A DNA stretch of 64,000 nucleotides from Acholoe squamosa (GCA_949317995.1 OX439037.1:55524080-55588079); one strand, 5' to 3'; shown: positions 1 to 10,929, counted from the stretch's first letter. Notes: generated by a model from the letters alone, not told the origin. Numbers and translations are program-made.

Positions 1-191
1 GAAATAGTATCTTGCAGCTCGTTAAACCTCTCTACCATTGACAAATTGGACTTTTTCAGTTCTTCCATAGCCTTAAGTAAGGTATTTTCAACACTAACTT
101 GCTCACCTTCACCTTCGCCAAGACCCGCCATGTTGTTATTGTCATTGGGTTTACTCAAGCCTTTTCCAGATCTCATACTCCTGTCATTCAT
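1..191 (-). CDS. Partial open frame running off the left edge
   Basis: An ATG at 191 (minus strand) opens a frame of 63 codons that is still open at base 1, so the protein continues outside the window. The N-terminus is rich in Asn, Gly, Glu and Ser. It is followed by a stretch of Leu, Glu, Lys and Met with heptad-like spacing (about residues 39-60) that could form a coiled coil. I do not recognise the family. Its position beside a retrotransposon relic, with a charged coiled-coil start, would suit a gag-like ORF1 of another element, but a host first exon or chance is equally possible. Length alone is weak evidence because both start and end cannot be seen. Confidence 0.3.
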   Translation of the reverse strand, partial: MNDRSMRSGKGLSKPNDNNNMAGLGEGEGEQVSVENTLLKAMEELKKSNLSMVERFNELQDTI

Positions 192-326
192 GATGGAATA
201 CCTCAAGACTATAATCCAATTAGACCATGGACATTCATGTATCAATATAACCAGTCACAATAGCAATTGAAGCCAGGATGCACTTGATTACAGCCAATGT
301 TTTCTGTCTGCCTCTTCAAGCTAGCC

Positions 327-351
327 TTCGCCACATGTGTCGTGTGGCGAA
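327..351. repeat. Short palindrome upstream of DIRS-like gag
   Basis: Nine-base perfect arms (TTCGCCACA / TGTGGCGAA) are separated by seven bases, 186 bases before the gag-like start codon. Related CGCCACA strings follow at about 362-370. It lies in the leader of the DIRS-like relic and may be part of its terminal region, but no full left inverted terminal repeat could be matched to the right end. Confidence 0.4.
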
Positions 352-536
352 TACAGAACACATCGCCACACACAGGAGGACCCTACCCCCAACATAACCT
401 GCCCCCAAAGCACGCCCCAGCACCAAAGCCATGACCGGCGCCACGCCACCTGGAGGCACTCAACTGCCACCTAGCAGCACACAGAGTTGAACCCGACGCC
501 CAAGCCAACAGACCAGCCCTGCCCACTAAGCCCACA

Positions 537-1457
537 ATGGACATGGACAGAGGGGAGCTGGAGGAAGGGGAAGTGCTGGATTCACAACTAACAGCAGTGA
601 AAATCCCTAAAGAAGAGCCCATGGACAAGACTATGGGCCCTGTAAGGGCCAAGGCCAATGTAAAAACCCTGTTCAGTGACATATATAAGGCGCCCCTGGG
701 GAAGATGGACACAGCAACGCTGTATGAGAAATACCCCAGACCAGACAACCTGGGCAGCCTCCATGAGACGAGAATAAACCATGAGATCCTCACCGAGCTA
801 GAGGCTAAGGACCCCAAATACAAGCAGCAGACTGTGAACAGGGATGCACCCTATAAGTCTATGCAATGGGCCCTCCAATTTGCAGCCAGACCACTGATAT
901 CAGCACTCAACACCCTGGACGCAAAATCACAGACCCCAAAGGAAATGGCGGTGAAAGTATCTGACTCTCTAACGCTGATCCCCAAAACCTCCTGCAAACT
1001 CAACAACATGAGGAGATGACTCCTCAAGAACACTGTTGCGGGTCCCACCTCACACCCTGCCAAAGACAACAATAACCAAGGCTTCCAATACCTACTGGGT
1101 GACAACCTAAATGAGGAAGTCACCACATGCAGTAAGCTACTTGACACCTTTAAGGAAGTCTTCATCACACCCAAATACAACAGGGAGCCCACAATTCAGG
1201 GAAACTCCACCAAGGGCCTAGCCCAGGGCCGGGGTCAACAGCGAGGGAACCAACAGCAACAGAACATCAGGTACCACCAAAACAACCAACAGTCACCCAG
1301 AACCAACAACCACCAAGGGAAGTACAACAAGTGGAAACAACACACCAATGGTGGCCGATACAACAATAGCAAACAACACAAAAACAAGCAAGACAAACAC
1401 CAGCACAACAGAGGCAGCACCAACACCAGGCCCTGTTTTGTCATCAATAACCAATAA
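537..1457 (+). pseudogene. DIRS-like gag (ORF1) with one in-frame stop
   Basis: The ATG at 537 opens 160 codons ending in TGA at 1017-1019. The same frame then stays open to TAA at 1455-1457, so a single stop interrupts a frame of about 306 codons. The N-terminal part is acidic (Glu/Asp-rich, residues 1-30). The middle is alpha-helical looking and ends in a Leu/Asn/Arg-rich stretch. The C-terminal 90 residues are extremely rich in Gln, Asn, Lys, Arg and Gly. Such a basic low-complexity tail is usual for nucleic-acid-binding gag proteins that lack zinc knuckles. In DIRS elements ORF1 encodes the structural gag-like protein packaging the RNA. Assignment rests on position upstream of DIRS-type RT and on overall character, not on a recognised motif. 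Confidence 0.65.
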
Positions 1458-1487
1458 TTATAATGAACGGGTATAACAGGGTACACT

Positions 1488-2134
1488 TATGTGTGTATTT
1501 ATTGTATGCTATGTTATGTATGTATTTATTGTATGCTATATGAGAGAGTGCTATAGGAGTCCTGTGTAGGGTTTATGGTAGCTAGAGTTTATGGTAGCTG
1601 TGGAATGCTGCAGACGGCGATGGAGTCGACGAGATCTGGTCAGGAGGATTCTGTAGGGGGAAAAGATATGTGTAAGCCAAGTACATGGTGTCTGGGAGGT
1701 GTAGTGGGTTAGTGAGAGACAGGTGAGGAGTTAGTATTGTGAGAGCGGTTGAGGAAGCAACACATACTCCTGGAGTAGACGAGGATGAAGCTGTTTAATA
1801 ACTAGTATTACACTTAGCCAATGTAAGAACGGATTAAGCAGGATCTCTATGGCACCTATACCTCTCTAGAAACACTGGATTGTTAGAACATGAACTGCCT
1901 GTATGAATAGACTGATGTCGTTGAAGCTATATAGAACTGAGTGGAATCACCTAACAACTGTAACTGTGAATAACGAGTGAACAATAAATGGTGACTTGTA
2001 TCGGCGTCTTGGTGTTGGTTAAAAGAATGGGCTAGGCCAACATCATACCACTGGAGTTAGTCTTCCCAATACGTGAGATCAGTGGAGCGAGCTGATAATA
2101 ACTACACAAGTGAGACCACATTAATATACACATA
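1488..2134. mobile_element. Probable foreign insertion splitting the DIRS-like relic
   Basis: The A+C-rich, G-poor character of the relic stops just after the gag frame and resumes at about 2135. The intervening 650 bases are G- and T-rich. The edges show short inverted similarity (TATGTGTGTATT on the left, AATATACACATA on the right), so it begins TG and ends CA if trimmed slightly, as a solo LTR would. An AATAAA lies at about 1983. Near the left edge are internal direct repeats (TGTATTTATTGTATGCTAT twice in 1490-1545; GTTTATGGTAGCT twice near 1570-1600). I could not find a convincing target-site duplication, so solo LTR is only a suggestion. It could also be diverged non-coding sequence of the host element. 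Confidence 0.4.
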
Positions 2135-2164
2135 AACACAACCCACACAGCCCAGCCCTAAAAA

Positions 2165-3000
2165 CAAAAGTGAGTTCACCTTCCTCCTAGACATACAAGC
2201 CCCACATTCCAGGCAGGTGGTCTGGGCAGGGAAGCAGACACATGGTTACAATACACAGCAGATGGATGGGTACTGGACATGGTAAAGGGCCTACCCATAA
2301 GCCTATGCTCTCTGCCTACCCAGCTGAGACAACCTGACTCTAGGCGCTTGGACCCAGTGAAAGACAGAATCATGAGTGAACAACTCCCTATGGAGAAACT
2401 GCTATCACAAGGCATAATAGAACCTGCCTTCCCATCACCTAGAGCCTTCGTCTCACACATGTTCCTAACAGAAAAATCTGAACATACAGGCCCATACTAA
2501 ACTGGTGAAGCTTGAATGAATACATGTCATACAAGCATTTCAAAATGGACCACCTGTTAGTGGTTATGAATACAGTCCCAAAAGACAGCTACCTAATCAG
2601 CATAGACATAACCCAGGCTTACTTTTCACTACCGGTGAAACTTAGGGACAGGGACCTCCTACAACTAATACATCATGGTAATATATACAGGTTCACCTGC
2701 CTCCCCAATGGCTACTCCCCAGTGCCCAGAATCTTCACAAAAATCATGAAGGCACTATGGCACACCTGACAACAAAGCACGGGGTAGACCTTGTCTTTTA
2801 CATAGACGGCACAAAAACAAATGTGGAAGTCAGAACAGACACACTACACACACTCAGGGTGCTGCAAAATGCAGGCTTCACTATCAACTTTGACCAGAGG
2901 GCTACTACTTGTACCAGAGTGGAAGACACAACCCTGGTACCCTGACCTCAGGAGACTGCCCACCTTCAAAGAGAGATGGACCCTAAGGGTCAACACATCA
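2165..3000 (+). pseudogene. DIRS-like reverse transcriptase remnant
   Basis: Three frames carry consecutive pieces of one reverse transcriptase. About 2200-2500 holds the N-terminal fingers region with the usual WVLDMV and LLSQGIIEP motifs. About 2505-2769 holds NEYM-KHFKM, then SIDITQAYF (catalytic Asp of motif A) and LPNGYSPVPRIFTKIMK, the LPFG/APRxF-like motif B typical of DIRS elements. 2757-2945 holds FYIDG, where the expected YxDD catalytic pair reads Asp-Gly. Frameshifts lie near 2500 and 2760, and there is an in-frame TGA near 2507. The mutated catalytic box and broken frame show it cannot encode a working enzyme. In a live DIRS element this protein, fused to RNase H, copies the RNA into a circular cDNA. 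Confidence 0.85.
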
Positions 3001-3079
3001 ACGCTGCAGTGGCCAGGGGATCAGAAGAAAATCTTCCCTATGGCCAACAGGATGAGGCTACAATGCCTGCCCTTATGAA

Positions 3080-3656
3080 TGACAAGCACCCCTTGGAAAT
3101 CATCTGGTGTGATCACAGAGGAATATCCAAGGTATCCTGGAAGCTCCTCATGGCTTTATGGTCTAAATCTACCATAGCCAACTAAGCAACAGCAGCAAGG
3201 AAGTGGCTAAAACACACCAGCAAAAACAATGTTAGTGTCCCCCACCCCACCATACACCAGAAGTCGCCAACAGTGGGATGGGTCACTCATCAGTAGCCAC
3301 CACCAGGTCCCTAATGTCATGCTTTATCTACATAGAAGGCAGACCATTAGGGGAACACACACTGACTTAAAAACTAGTAAAAGGGGCAAAAGCCCTAAAC
3401 CCACCACAGGAACCTCATGAATACATTTAGGACCCAGCACCAATAATACACAAACTGGCACAGTGGGGCGACATAGAGGAGCTAGATCTGGATAAGCTAA
3501 CAAGGAGAACCCACTACTCTTCATTCTAGCAAGAGGTCATAGGATACAGAGTGCCCCTGCCCTGCTAAGACCTGACATCAGATGATACCATCAGGATCAA
3601 ATACTCCACAAAACTGAAGTCCAACCATCCCAAAAAGAACCCACTACTCCTCAGGT
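3080..3656 (+). pseudogene. Decayed region between RT and recombinase
   Basis: No single frame is open for long. Fragments are compatible with the N-terminal core-binding part of a DIRS recombinase: LARGHRIQ near 3525-3550 matches the position of the conserved LLLAL-GQR-Q segment, followed by a DDTIRIKYS-like strand. RNase H could not be recognised. The stretch keeps the A+C-rich composition of the element. It is annotated as element sequence with multiple frameshifts. Confidence 0.45.
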
Positions 3657-4040
3657 TTGACACACAAAACATGTGTCTATTCACGCCTGAATGCCTACCT
3701 GGACAGGGAGGACACAAAGGGAGCACACCCCAGAGTGTTTGGCACCATCAAAACGCCTTCCACCCCAGCCAGCTCCTTCACCTTGTCAAGATACATTAAG
3801 GTGACCCTAAAGGACACAGGCATACAGGAACACTTTGGGGCATATAGCACAAGACACACTGCCACCAGTGCAGCAGACAGGCTAAATGTACCAATAAATG
3901 ACATACTCAGCTCGGCAGGATGGGCAAAAACCAATACAATTGCCAGGTTCTACAACAGACCTCTACTGGAAGATACAGAGGACACCTCACATGAGACTAA
4001 CTTTATAACTGCCATTATGAACTGTGTAACAAACTCTTAG
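3657..4040 (+). pseudogene. DIRS-like tyrosine recombinase, C-terminal half
   Basis: A 127-codon open frame encodes the catalytic C-terminal half of a DIRS tyrosine recombinase. Visible motifs are YLDRED near the start, then FGAYSTRHTATSA (the H/S-x-x-R box, here S-T-R), DILSSAGWAKTNTIARFY (the Gly-Trp pair and the catalytic Tyr of the ARFY box), and ASSFTLSRYIK upstream. The family breaks and rejoins DNA through a 3'-phosphotyrosyl bond, here used to insert the circular cDNA. The N-terminal half, with the first catalytic Arg, is lost in the shifted sequence upstream, so this piece is not functional alone. The frame itself is surprisingly intact compared with the RT region. It ends at the TAG at 4038-4040, after which an inverted pair (AGACCACCA / TGGTGGTCT, 4039-4091) follows. 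Confidence 0.85.
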
Positions 4041-4496
4041 ACCACCAACCAGACAGTACACACTAAAACATGTCTAGAGAGTGGTGGTCTTATCAACCAG
4101 AGTATCTATCCAAGAATAGATATATGCCTATGCACTCTAATGCTAGAGACACACATGTTAAAATAAGCATGGACACCTTAACACCCTTCTTGATACATGC
4201 CACTTAACATGTACATAGAAAGAGGGGGGGGACAACCATCAAAGGTGGCCCCGACCACCTCTCTTCATAAAGAAGGGGTGGGGAGAGACATCAAAATTGG
4301 AAACACTGTTTCCCACAAACATAGATTAAAAAACTATACATGAGATCTACATATATTGCATAAAGCATTTACGATCAAAAGCCATACAAACATGTATACC
4401 TACTCTGCTTGAGCAGACAACTTACAAAATGCAAATAAAACCTGTCTATCTAATATGAATCTATGACTTGTGGTCCTTCAATTAGGATATCCATCC

Positions 4497-4824
4497 TGAG
4501 TTAGATTATCGAACGAGACAAAATAGCTACCCCTGGCTTAAATGGAATAATTGAATATTAAACCTAACAATGTGTAGTTTAATATGAATTATTCCTAAGA
4601 CTTATGGCATTAAGCCTAAGGGGTAGCCCAACCTTTTGCTTCACTCTCTACCCACCCTATTTCATGGGATAATCTAACTCAAAAATGGCTATGACGAATA
4701 AATGACAACCTGCAAGTAAGGTCCTGCTATATACCATAGCTACCCCTATGGCTTAATGCCATAACTCTTAGGAATAATTCATATTAAACTACACATTGTT
4801 AGGTTTAATATGCAATCATTTGAT
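4497..4824. repeat. Nested inverted repeats at the right end of the DIRS-like relic
   Basis: Three inverted pairs are stacked. GAGTTAGATTATC at about 4497 pairs with GATAATCTAACTC at about 4670. A block at about 4525-4626 is itself a quasi-palindrome (TAGCTACCCC...GGGGTAGC ends, and GGAATAATT...AATTATTCC inside). The right three quarters of that block recurs inverted at about 4735-4823, nearly perfectly over 85 bases. DIRS elements end in inverted terminal repeats plus an internal complementary region, so such a structure is expected at this place. A small independent MITE pair is the alternative. Confidence 0.6.
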
Positions 4825-5034
4825 AATGTTGATTGATGGTTTTTATTAATGTTATCCATGGTTCGTCAGTACTTTTATAGTGCTCAAGGACAAAAACCTC
4901 TGTTAAAAGTGACCCTTTCTTGCCGCATAGATCTATAAATAATACTGAACGGTTGTGGTTCAAAGGCCAGGTCTCCTGTACCTAGCAGGAAGATTAGTCT
5001 GCACAAATGAAATCAAGTTTAAGACACCCTAACA

Positions 5035-5345
5035 TGGCGTCCTCAGCATCCACACACTCGACCAATTGAAGCGCGGTTGACATTGCCTCGTCATGCTTCA
5101 GCCAATCAGAGGAAGCGTTAGAGGAGTATTGGGAGTGAGCGGGCTGTAGGAAGGGTCGTGACGAGGCGCCTACAAACCCTATTAGAGGCGTAGCCGGCCC
5201 TGGAGTGGTGGGATGACAAGGTCAGCGTCACCCCAAAGATGACAAACCGTGTAGGACGTGGCTGGGGATGATTAAAGGGGGTGGCACGTGTGATGTCGCC
5301 TTGGTAACGTCCCTCCTCCACACCTGAGGTCTCTGGCAGCTGCTC
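5035..5345. promoter_or_regulatory. Possible CCAAT-containing promoter-like patch
   Basis: Relative to its surroundings the patch is CpG-rich and carries GCCAATCAG at about 5099. No transcript start or attached coding exon was found, so this is only a suggestion. Confidence 0.2.
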
Positions 5346-6872
5346 CAGCCTCCTCAGGCCGATTGCCTCGTACTCACCATACCTCCCCTCCCCTACTAGA
5401 CCAATGCTCTGGGCTCTACTTAAGACATGGAAATGGCTCTAAGGGAGTAGGGAGGATAGGGGAAGTTTGGGTGCCTAGTTAAAGGTCACAGAGGGAAATA
5501 GAAGCAACATCAGACCAAAGAAGGGCTGCTTACATGGAAGTGCTATGAGTTAGGAGGGGGGGGGGGGGGGTGAAAGTTACTGAACCGATGCCATTGGTCT
5601 CTTGGTGCAATAGTTAATGAATAGAACAAGAACCTTCCAGTATTGTTTTAACAGCAGTGTGATTGATCAGTCAGTATTCTCGTGGAGTACAACGAATTCT
5701 ATTTGTATTTACAGCCTAGGGCCCCGATTCCTCCTGTGGTAGACTTAGACAGTTTAATTCTCCACCAAATGTTGTAGCTAATGCCATAGCCGGGAGTGTT
5801 ATGTTAGTAGGGGAGGAGGGTTGGTTTGTGTGAGAGTCAGTGGTTACTTTACTATGGGAACCACAGGGGCGTGCTCCCTCTCTACAACTAGTCGGGGACT
5901 GGCCCCTAATGATTCCATCTGAATTACTGCCCGCTACGGCCTGGGGCCACACTCCATCTTATTTGGGGCTAAAGTTTGGCTCATTCTTTAGCCCTTGCCA
6001 TCATACTAACACTACCCGACACCACCAGAACTATAATTTTTCAATAATTATTCAGATTTATTATACTGAAGCACTCTCGCTGTGCAATTGTCAATGTAAC
6101 GCCATATGTCTAGTCAATCCACTGCTCCATTCAAGCCGACTAAGTGCAGTTAGAACTTGTAATTATAATCATTCAAGTTGATCTCACACTAATTTTGATT
6201 GTGAGATATTTGTGGCTGAAATGGAAAATCTGTCATTTTCTTGCAATCATGGTGGCCAACAATAGTGCTTTAGAAGGCATACACCACTTAATTGCATTTT
6301 AAGATTGGTTAAGCTTATCATAGGCTTCTGATAGCCCGAGCTATGGTGGTACGGTAGGTTGTGTATTGTGCGGCAGTAGTCACTAAATTCTACTCACCTC
6401 GCCACCCCCTCCCTCTCTGCTCGGGGACCATGCCGTTTAAACAGGCGAAGGCCTGGCGGGCGGACCTGAAATATTACCACATCATCCGCAGGGCAAAAGA
6501 AAATAGATCCCCTTGGGACTGCCCAGAAATGAACGCTAGAATTACCCTCAAATCCACGAGGAAATTACACTTTAACACAAAATTTCATCTTAAAGGGGGA
6601 AAGATGGTAGTTCTGTTGTATTTCCCCCCTTTGTCCTGAAGAACAACCCCATTCACAACAGCTATAGCCTGTCGGTTATTTTATATTACCCATCTAGGGG
6701 AATTAGCTGTACATAATTATTATGTATAGCAATATGGGAAGCAATCTGTATACTTCCAGCAGATCAAAAAAAGGTACTATAGCCACTGGCCCAAGTCTAC
6801 GAAAAGGTAGAGGCAGGTGGAATTGGGTTGAAAGGTGGTGGGAAATGTGGTTGGAAAGGTTGGGGATCTGAA

Positions 6873-6924
6873 GGTTAATTTAATTCAAAACAGTGGTAAA
6901 TTAACACTGTTTTGAATTAACCTC
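6873..6924. repeat. Perfect hairpin, 16-bp arms
   Basis: TTAATTCAAAACAGTG (6880-6895) is followed nine bases later by its exact reverse complement (6905-6920). A further GGTTAA/TTAACC pair lies outside. It looks like a minimal foldback element or the two ends of an internally deleted MITE. Confidence 0.7.
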
Positions 6925-8689
6925 CTGTGCAGGTGGTAGGTCAGGAGAACTGACATGATTGTACGTAGAGAATCAAGGTTTACTGCACAAGCCCTAGATA
7001 ATAATTATTACGATTTAGTATTTTGAAGCAAACCCAAAGACTCATAACATTAGGTTAATCTTTTACTATATAACGTCGACGCCCGCATCAAATTTAGCAC
7101 CCAGTCCAAGATGAATAGACTTAAGACGTATGCCTGTCCTTGAGGAAGACGATAGCATGGAGTTATATCATGAGGATATTACAAGTATAGTAGTAGTGTA
7201 GAATTCCATCCGTGGGTATATAAATGGTTAAAATGATACAGGAGGCCGTAGTGGTCAAACAGCCACTGGTAGCGAACACATTGTTAACTCAATCAGGGTA
7301 ATAGATCCATGCTAGCAGTTTCAGGGATGAAATGCAAACTGGTTAAAATATATTTACCATATATGCTACATGGTGCCTTCACTTTCATGTTCCTACTGTG
7401 GCTGTGGTTTGCAGTGCAGTGCTAACTAGTCTACTCGCCAATGCTCCATTCACATCATCATATGTGAAATTCATTGATTGTTCAATGCCCATCGAAAGAT
7501 ATTTAGACCCGGAAGCAAACCAGTGTACAGTGAAAAGACCTCTAGGACATTTCGGTCATGTATGTAGTTACAGAAACTAGAAGATGTGCTAAATCAATTC
7601 TACACTGAGCAGAAGGTCTACGGGCTATCGGCAATCACCCGAGAGGAGCACACGTGGCTTTGATGATTTCCTGTCTTATCAATGGGCCGTAGTTCCATGT
7701 AATCAGTGGGAATGGTGTACTGGAAGGGCTTCAGGATAACCACATCTAGCTACCTGTTCGTAGGATAAGAATTCGTAGGGTGTAATTGGTGTACAAAATC
7801 AATCCACTAGCACATTCCATTAACCTCTTCCATTAGAAATAGAGTTGTTCTATCTCGCTGGAAATTGTGGGAAAACATGTATGTGTTTACGGGCACTTGT
7901 AATTTACATCAGTATAATATGTATTGGAGCTGGAAATTTCCTTTCAGGCTCAAAGCTGAACAGATCCCTGAGGACGCCCATTTATCCTTGAGAATGACGC
8001 CTTATGCAAATAGATAATGCACTATTTGAATACAAATTATGAAAAGAATCCCTACTGTAAATATTTACAACTGGTCCACGAAGAGGGATGCAAACACAAT
8101 CTTAAATACCGGCATGAGCGAGGAACGCACGGTAGTACAAACACGCGAGGGCTCATATTGATTTCAACCAGGAAAATATTTTACTTCCACGCTTAGTGTC
8201 TTTTTTGGTGTAAATGCACAAAGGTTGGGTGCAATACGATCGTCGCTCATAAAACATTTGTGTAACCTTATTGATTAAACCATTCAAATGTTATGCTTAA
8301 ATTAAGCGGAAGGGTATTTTATAAATGGATTTAAAGGGAGCCGTGTTAGGTTGATTCATTAAGCACAGTGACTGCTCTAAGTGAATACACATGGGTTCCA
8401 TTAGAGTACCATGTTTTCAGACATTTATTGTATTTATAATGTAGTATATATGTGTCATAATGATTATAAGTATACTGCACTTGATATTTATATAAGCACA
8501 CACTAAAAGAGAATTTTTAACAGATTTTAAAATAGATTCTCGTGATGATTAATTTTGTCATGACGTCATATCATGGGATGGGGAAATTAAATACGCTTTT
8601 TGCGTGCTTCTCTATTTATGGAATGAGGTTTGAGCGTACATGGACGATTACATTTACCAATACGTGCGTGACATAAATGCAAAGCCATA

Positions 8690-8760
8690 TACAACCAAAT
8701 ACGTTACATTTCCTATATGAATTTCTGCGACAGAGGCCTAGTGGACTATCGATGTCAATA
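8690..8760 (+). repeat. Partial unit of the 93-bp palindromic repeat
   Basis: The segment from TTTCCTATATGAATTTCTG to AGTGGACTATCGATGT matches the right half of the units found in arrays at 27669-27952 and 59347-59632. The left arm is missing or too diverged to recognise. Confidence 0.65.
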
Positions 8761-9874
8761 AGCATCTGAACGCCACAGTATACTGGAAATGTCATGATCT
8801 TTCGCTAATATCCATGTATACGCTCATCATCCTAGGAGTAGTTTATTATGTGCATGCGTAACACAGCATTTATGAATACCTATACATGCATACACCTATA
8901 GCGATTTAATGGGCTTAGGTACGTTTAGATATTGCTATTTACCAACAGAAGGTAGTTCAGGACCTTGTGTCAATAGTGTCCACGACAGGACACCCACAGA
9001 TCGTAGTGGAAGGTGTATGAAATGGCTCCATAGCAATGACTACATAGTGAGCTGTAACAGTACAGACCTCGAAATAGGCCCTGCTATGTATTCAACTGCT
9101 GGCTTCATACAGACCACTATGATGTCATAGCACCCAGTCGTACAGGCGAGGCACCTATACTAAATGGCTAAATAGTGCCCAGTTGTACCTCCCCCATAGT
9201 ATGGTTTGTACTCTACTGTTCAAATGAGCATAGGGCTACAGTATCTATATATAGATGATCCCACCTGGTTACAAGGGCGCACACATGGTCAATTATCATG
9301 AAAATGGATCATATTGTTTAAGGTGGTCAAATATACATACAAATATCATAATTGTACAGAAAGCTTCTATTTGGCAGCAGGTTCCTCTACCTTCAATGTG
9401 AGGTTGAAGATACTTAGCCTCCTCGACACCTTCCTATATATAAAGTAAGGCCTATCGACCTCTATTCATGAGTGGTCTGAGGTCAGGGCATTAGTCTATA
9501 TATAGAGTACATACATGGTTACAGAGGAAAGAGTACAGGTGGGGTGCATTTAAGCAAAGGAGTGCAGACAGCAGGAGCTACGACTACCCACTATGTATTC
9601 ACGTAGAGGGTTGTCATACCAGAGTCCCTTATTGAGTCACTGCTCTGGTGGCTATTTAGCCAGCAGGCTATACTCAAAGTCCTAAGATCACCTGGTACGA
9701 TTTGGCCCTTGTCAAGTTGTAGGGGCCTGAACCTGTCATAGACACTATTGAAACAAGCTCCAGAAATAGTGACCGGTGACATCGGTAAAATGAACAACCT
9801 GTTAAAGTGCTATATTATCACAATGGCTATCTTGTAAAACTCATCCAGAATAATTTAGCTCTCCCTGATATCTT

Positions 9875-10229
9875 GAGCCCATTTCTTAATGTACTACAAC
9901 TACACACATCCACTACGATTTAAAACTGCCAAGAATAAGCCAGGCTATCGTAGGTAATACCCATAGTCCACTGGGCCTCTTCGGCCAACTTTGGCCATAT
10001 ATTTCCTACACAAAATTCGGCCGAAGAGGCCCAGTGGACTATGGGTATAAGGCCCTATGACTGCTCTGTATGATCAGCACCTATGTAGTAATTACATGAG
10101 GTGTGGTAGAGCAGTCGCACTAGTGCAGGCATTAGTGATTCCTAGTGCATGATACTCTAATGGCATTAACTCAAGGCTTCTCACTACGACTTGAAGGACA
10201 GCAGTTGTAGTGTGTTAAGAAATGGCCTC
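9875..10229. mobile_element. MITE A, split by a nested palindrome
   Basis: The ends are inverted copies: the left reads GAGCCCATTTCTTAA then ACTACAACT, and the reverse complement of the right reads GAGGCCATTTCTTAA then ACTACAACT. No coding capacity. The palindrome at 9957-10048 lies inside and belongs to a different family, so it inserted later. Classification is by inverted termini only, and no target duplication was resolved. Confidence 0.65.
9957..10048. mobile_element. Foldback element with perfect 30-bp arms
   Basis: Bases 9957-9986 and 10019-10048 are exact reverse complements over 30 bases (starting ATACCCATAGTCCACTGGGC). The core resembles the middle of the 93-bp palindromic unit seen elsewhere in this window, so it is a variant of that family with TCTTCGGCC in place of TCTGTCAC in the arms. 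The perfect arms suggest recent insertion or a strong constraint. Confidence 0.8.
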
Positions 10230-10231
10230 CT

Positions 10232-10349
10232 GGAGGCCATTTCTTAAGGTACTACGATCACTCACAGCCCTACGACTACAAAATGCCAATTCTATTCCTA
10301 TGGGGACGACTTGAAGGGTGTAGTCGTAGGCTGTTAAGAATTGGCCTCC
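10232..10349. mobile_element. MITE B, sharing termini with MITE A
   Basis: The left end (GGAGGCCATTTCTTAAG, then CCTACGACTAC) is repeated in inverted form at the right end (AGTCGTAGG, then TTAAGAATTGGCCTCC). The terminal 15 bases match those of MITE A. A and B abut at 10229-10232, creating a perfect palindrome (TTAAGAAATGGCCTCC, one base, then its complement) at the junction. Confidence 0.65.
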
Positions 10350-10900
10350 TGAGCTCCCAATCCGGCATAGAAAAGAGTAATCTAATGCCTCTACCCCGTC
10401 GATGCATTGGCCTTTTTTAAACTTTTAGATAGATCAGCCATAAAGCTGAAACGGATGGCTAGCGGAGAGCAACTTATGATGATGAAACGATATGGACGTG
10501 ACGTTCTGAAGCGGCGGTACTGAGAACAGCTGCCAAAGGTCGGGGTCCTTACCGGTCCGGGCCAAAAACATCTTAGCTCTGATAAGGATACTTTATACTT
10601 CTCTAAGGCTTTTATGTGAGACCCTAGATTCTCTTAATGTCCCTTTCATTCATGACAAACATGCAATCAGCATTAAATGTAGCATATACGACACCGGCTA
10701 TGAGTATGATAAATGTGCCTACTTCCCCATGACTATGTGCCACCATCCTCTGACTAATAGGAGAGTGAGAGATATGATATTTCAAAAGCTGCTCTGCGAT
10801 GAGAAAAACTGCTAGAGTGTCATGATCGCAATGTAAGTAAAGTATGTTGTTATGAAATACCCTCCTGGGTACAGCTATTGCCCTGATAGTAAGAGAGGAA
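10350..10900. other. Non-coding stretch; nothing recognised
   Basis: No open frame of note, no inverted or tandem repeat recognised by eye. Confidence 0.4.
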
Positions 10901-10929
10901 TTGACAGGATGCTAATATCAGCAGCACAT

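Larger units (their letters stand above)
300..4830 (+). mobile_element. Degenerate DIRS1-like tyrosine-recombinase retrotransposon
   Basis: Reading left to right, this stretch holds a gag-like frame (537-1457), reverse transcriptase remnants (about 2165-3000), and a tyrosine recombinase C-terminal half (3657-4040), followed by nested inverted repeats (4497-4824). That order and the protein motifs are those of DIRS-type retrotransposons, which integrate through a tyrosine recombinase rather than a DDE integrase. The top strand is conspicuously A+C-rich and G-poor through the coding parts. Several frameshifts and stops show it is dead. Nothing resembling RNase H or a Dam-like methyltransferase could be picked out in the decayed 3000-3650 stretch. 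The outer boundaries are approximate. A composition break at about 1460-2130 is annotated separately as a probable insertion. Confidence 0.8.
4830..8680. other. Non-coding stretch; no gene recognised
   Basis: No convincing exon or repeat family beyond the items listed separately. A moderately CpG-rich patch at 5035-5345 contains GCCAATCAG (a CCAAT box). A 15-base G run lies at 5556-5570. An acceptor-like site at about 5715 is followed by 20 open codons of no recognisable family. A 92-codon frame at 6361-6639 is not recognised. Confidence 0.5.
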
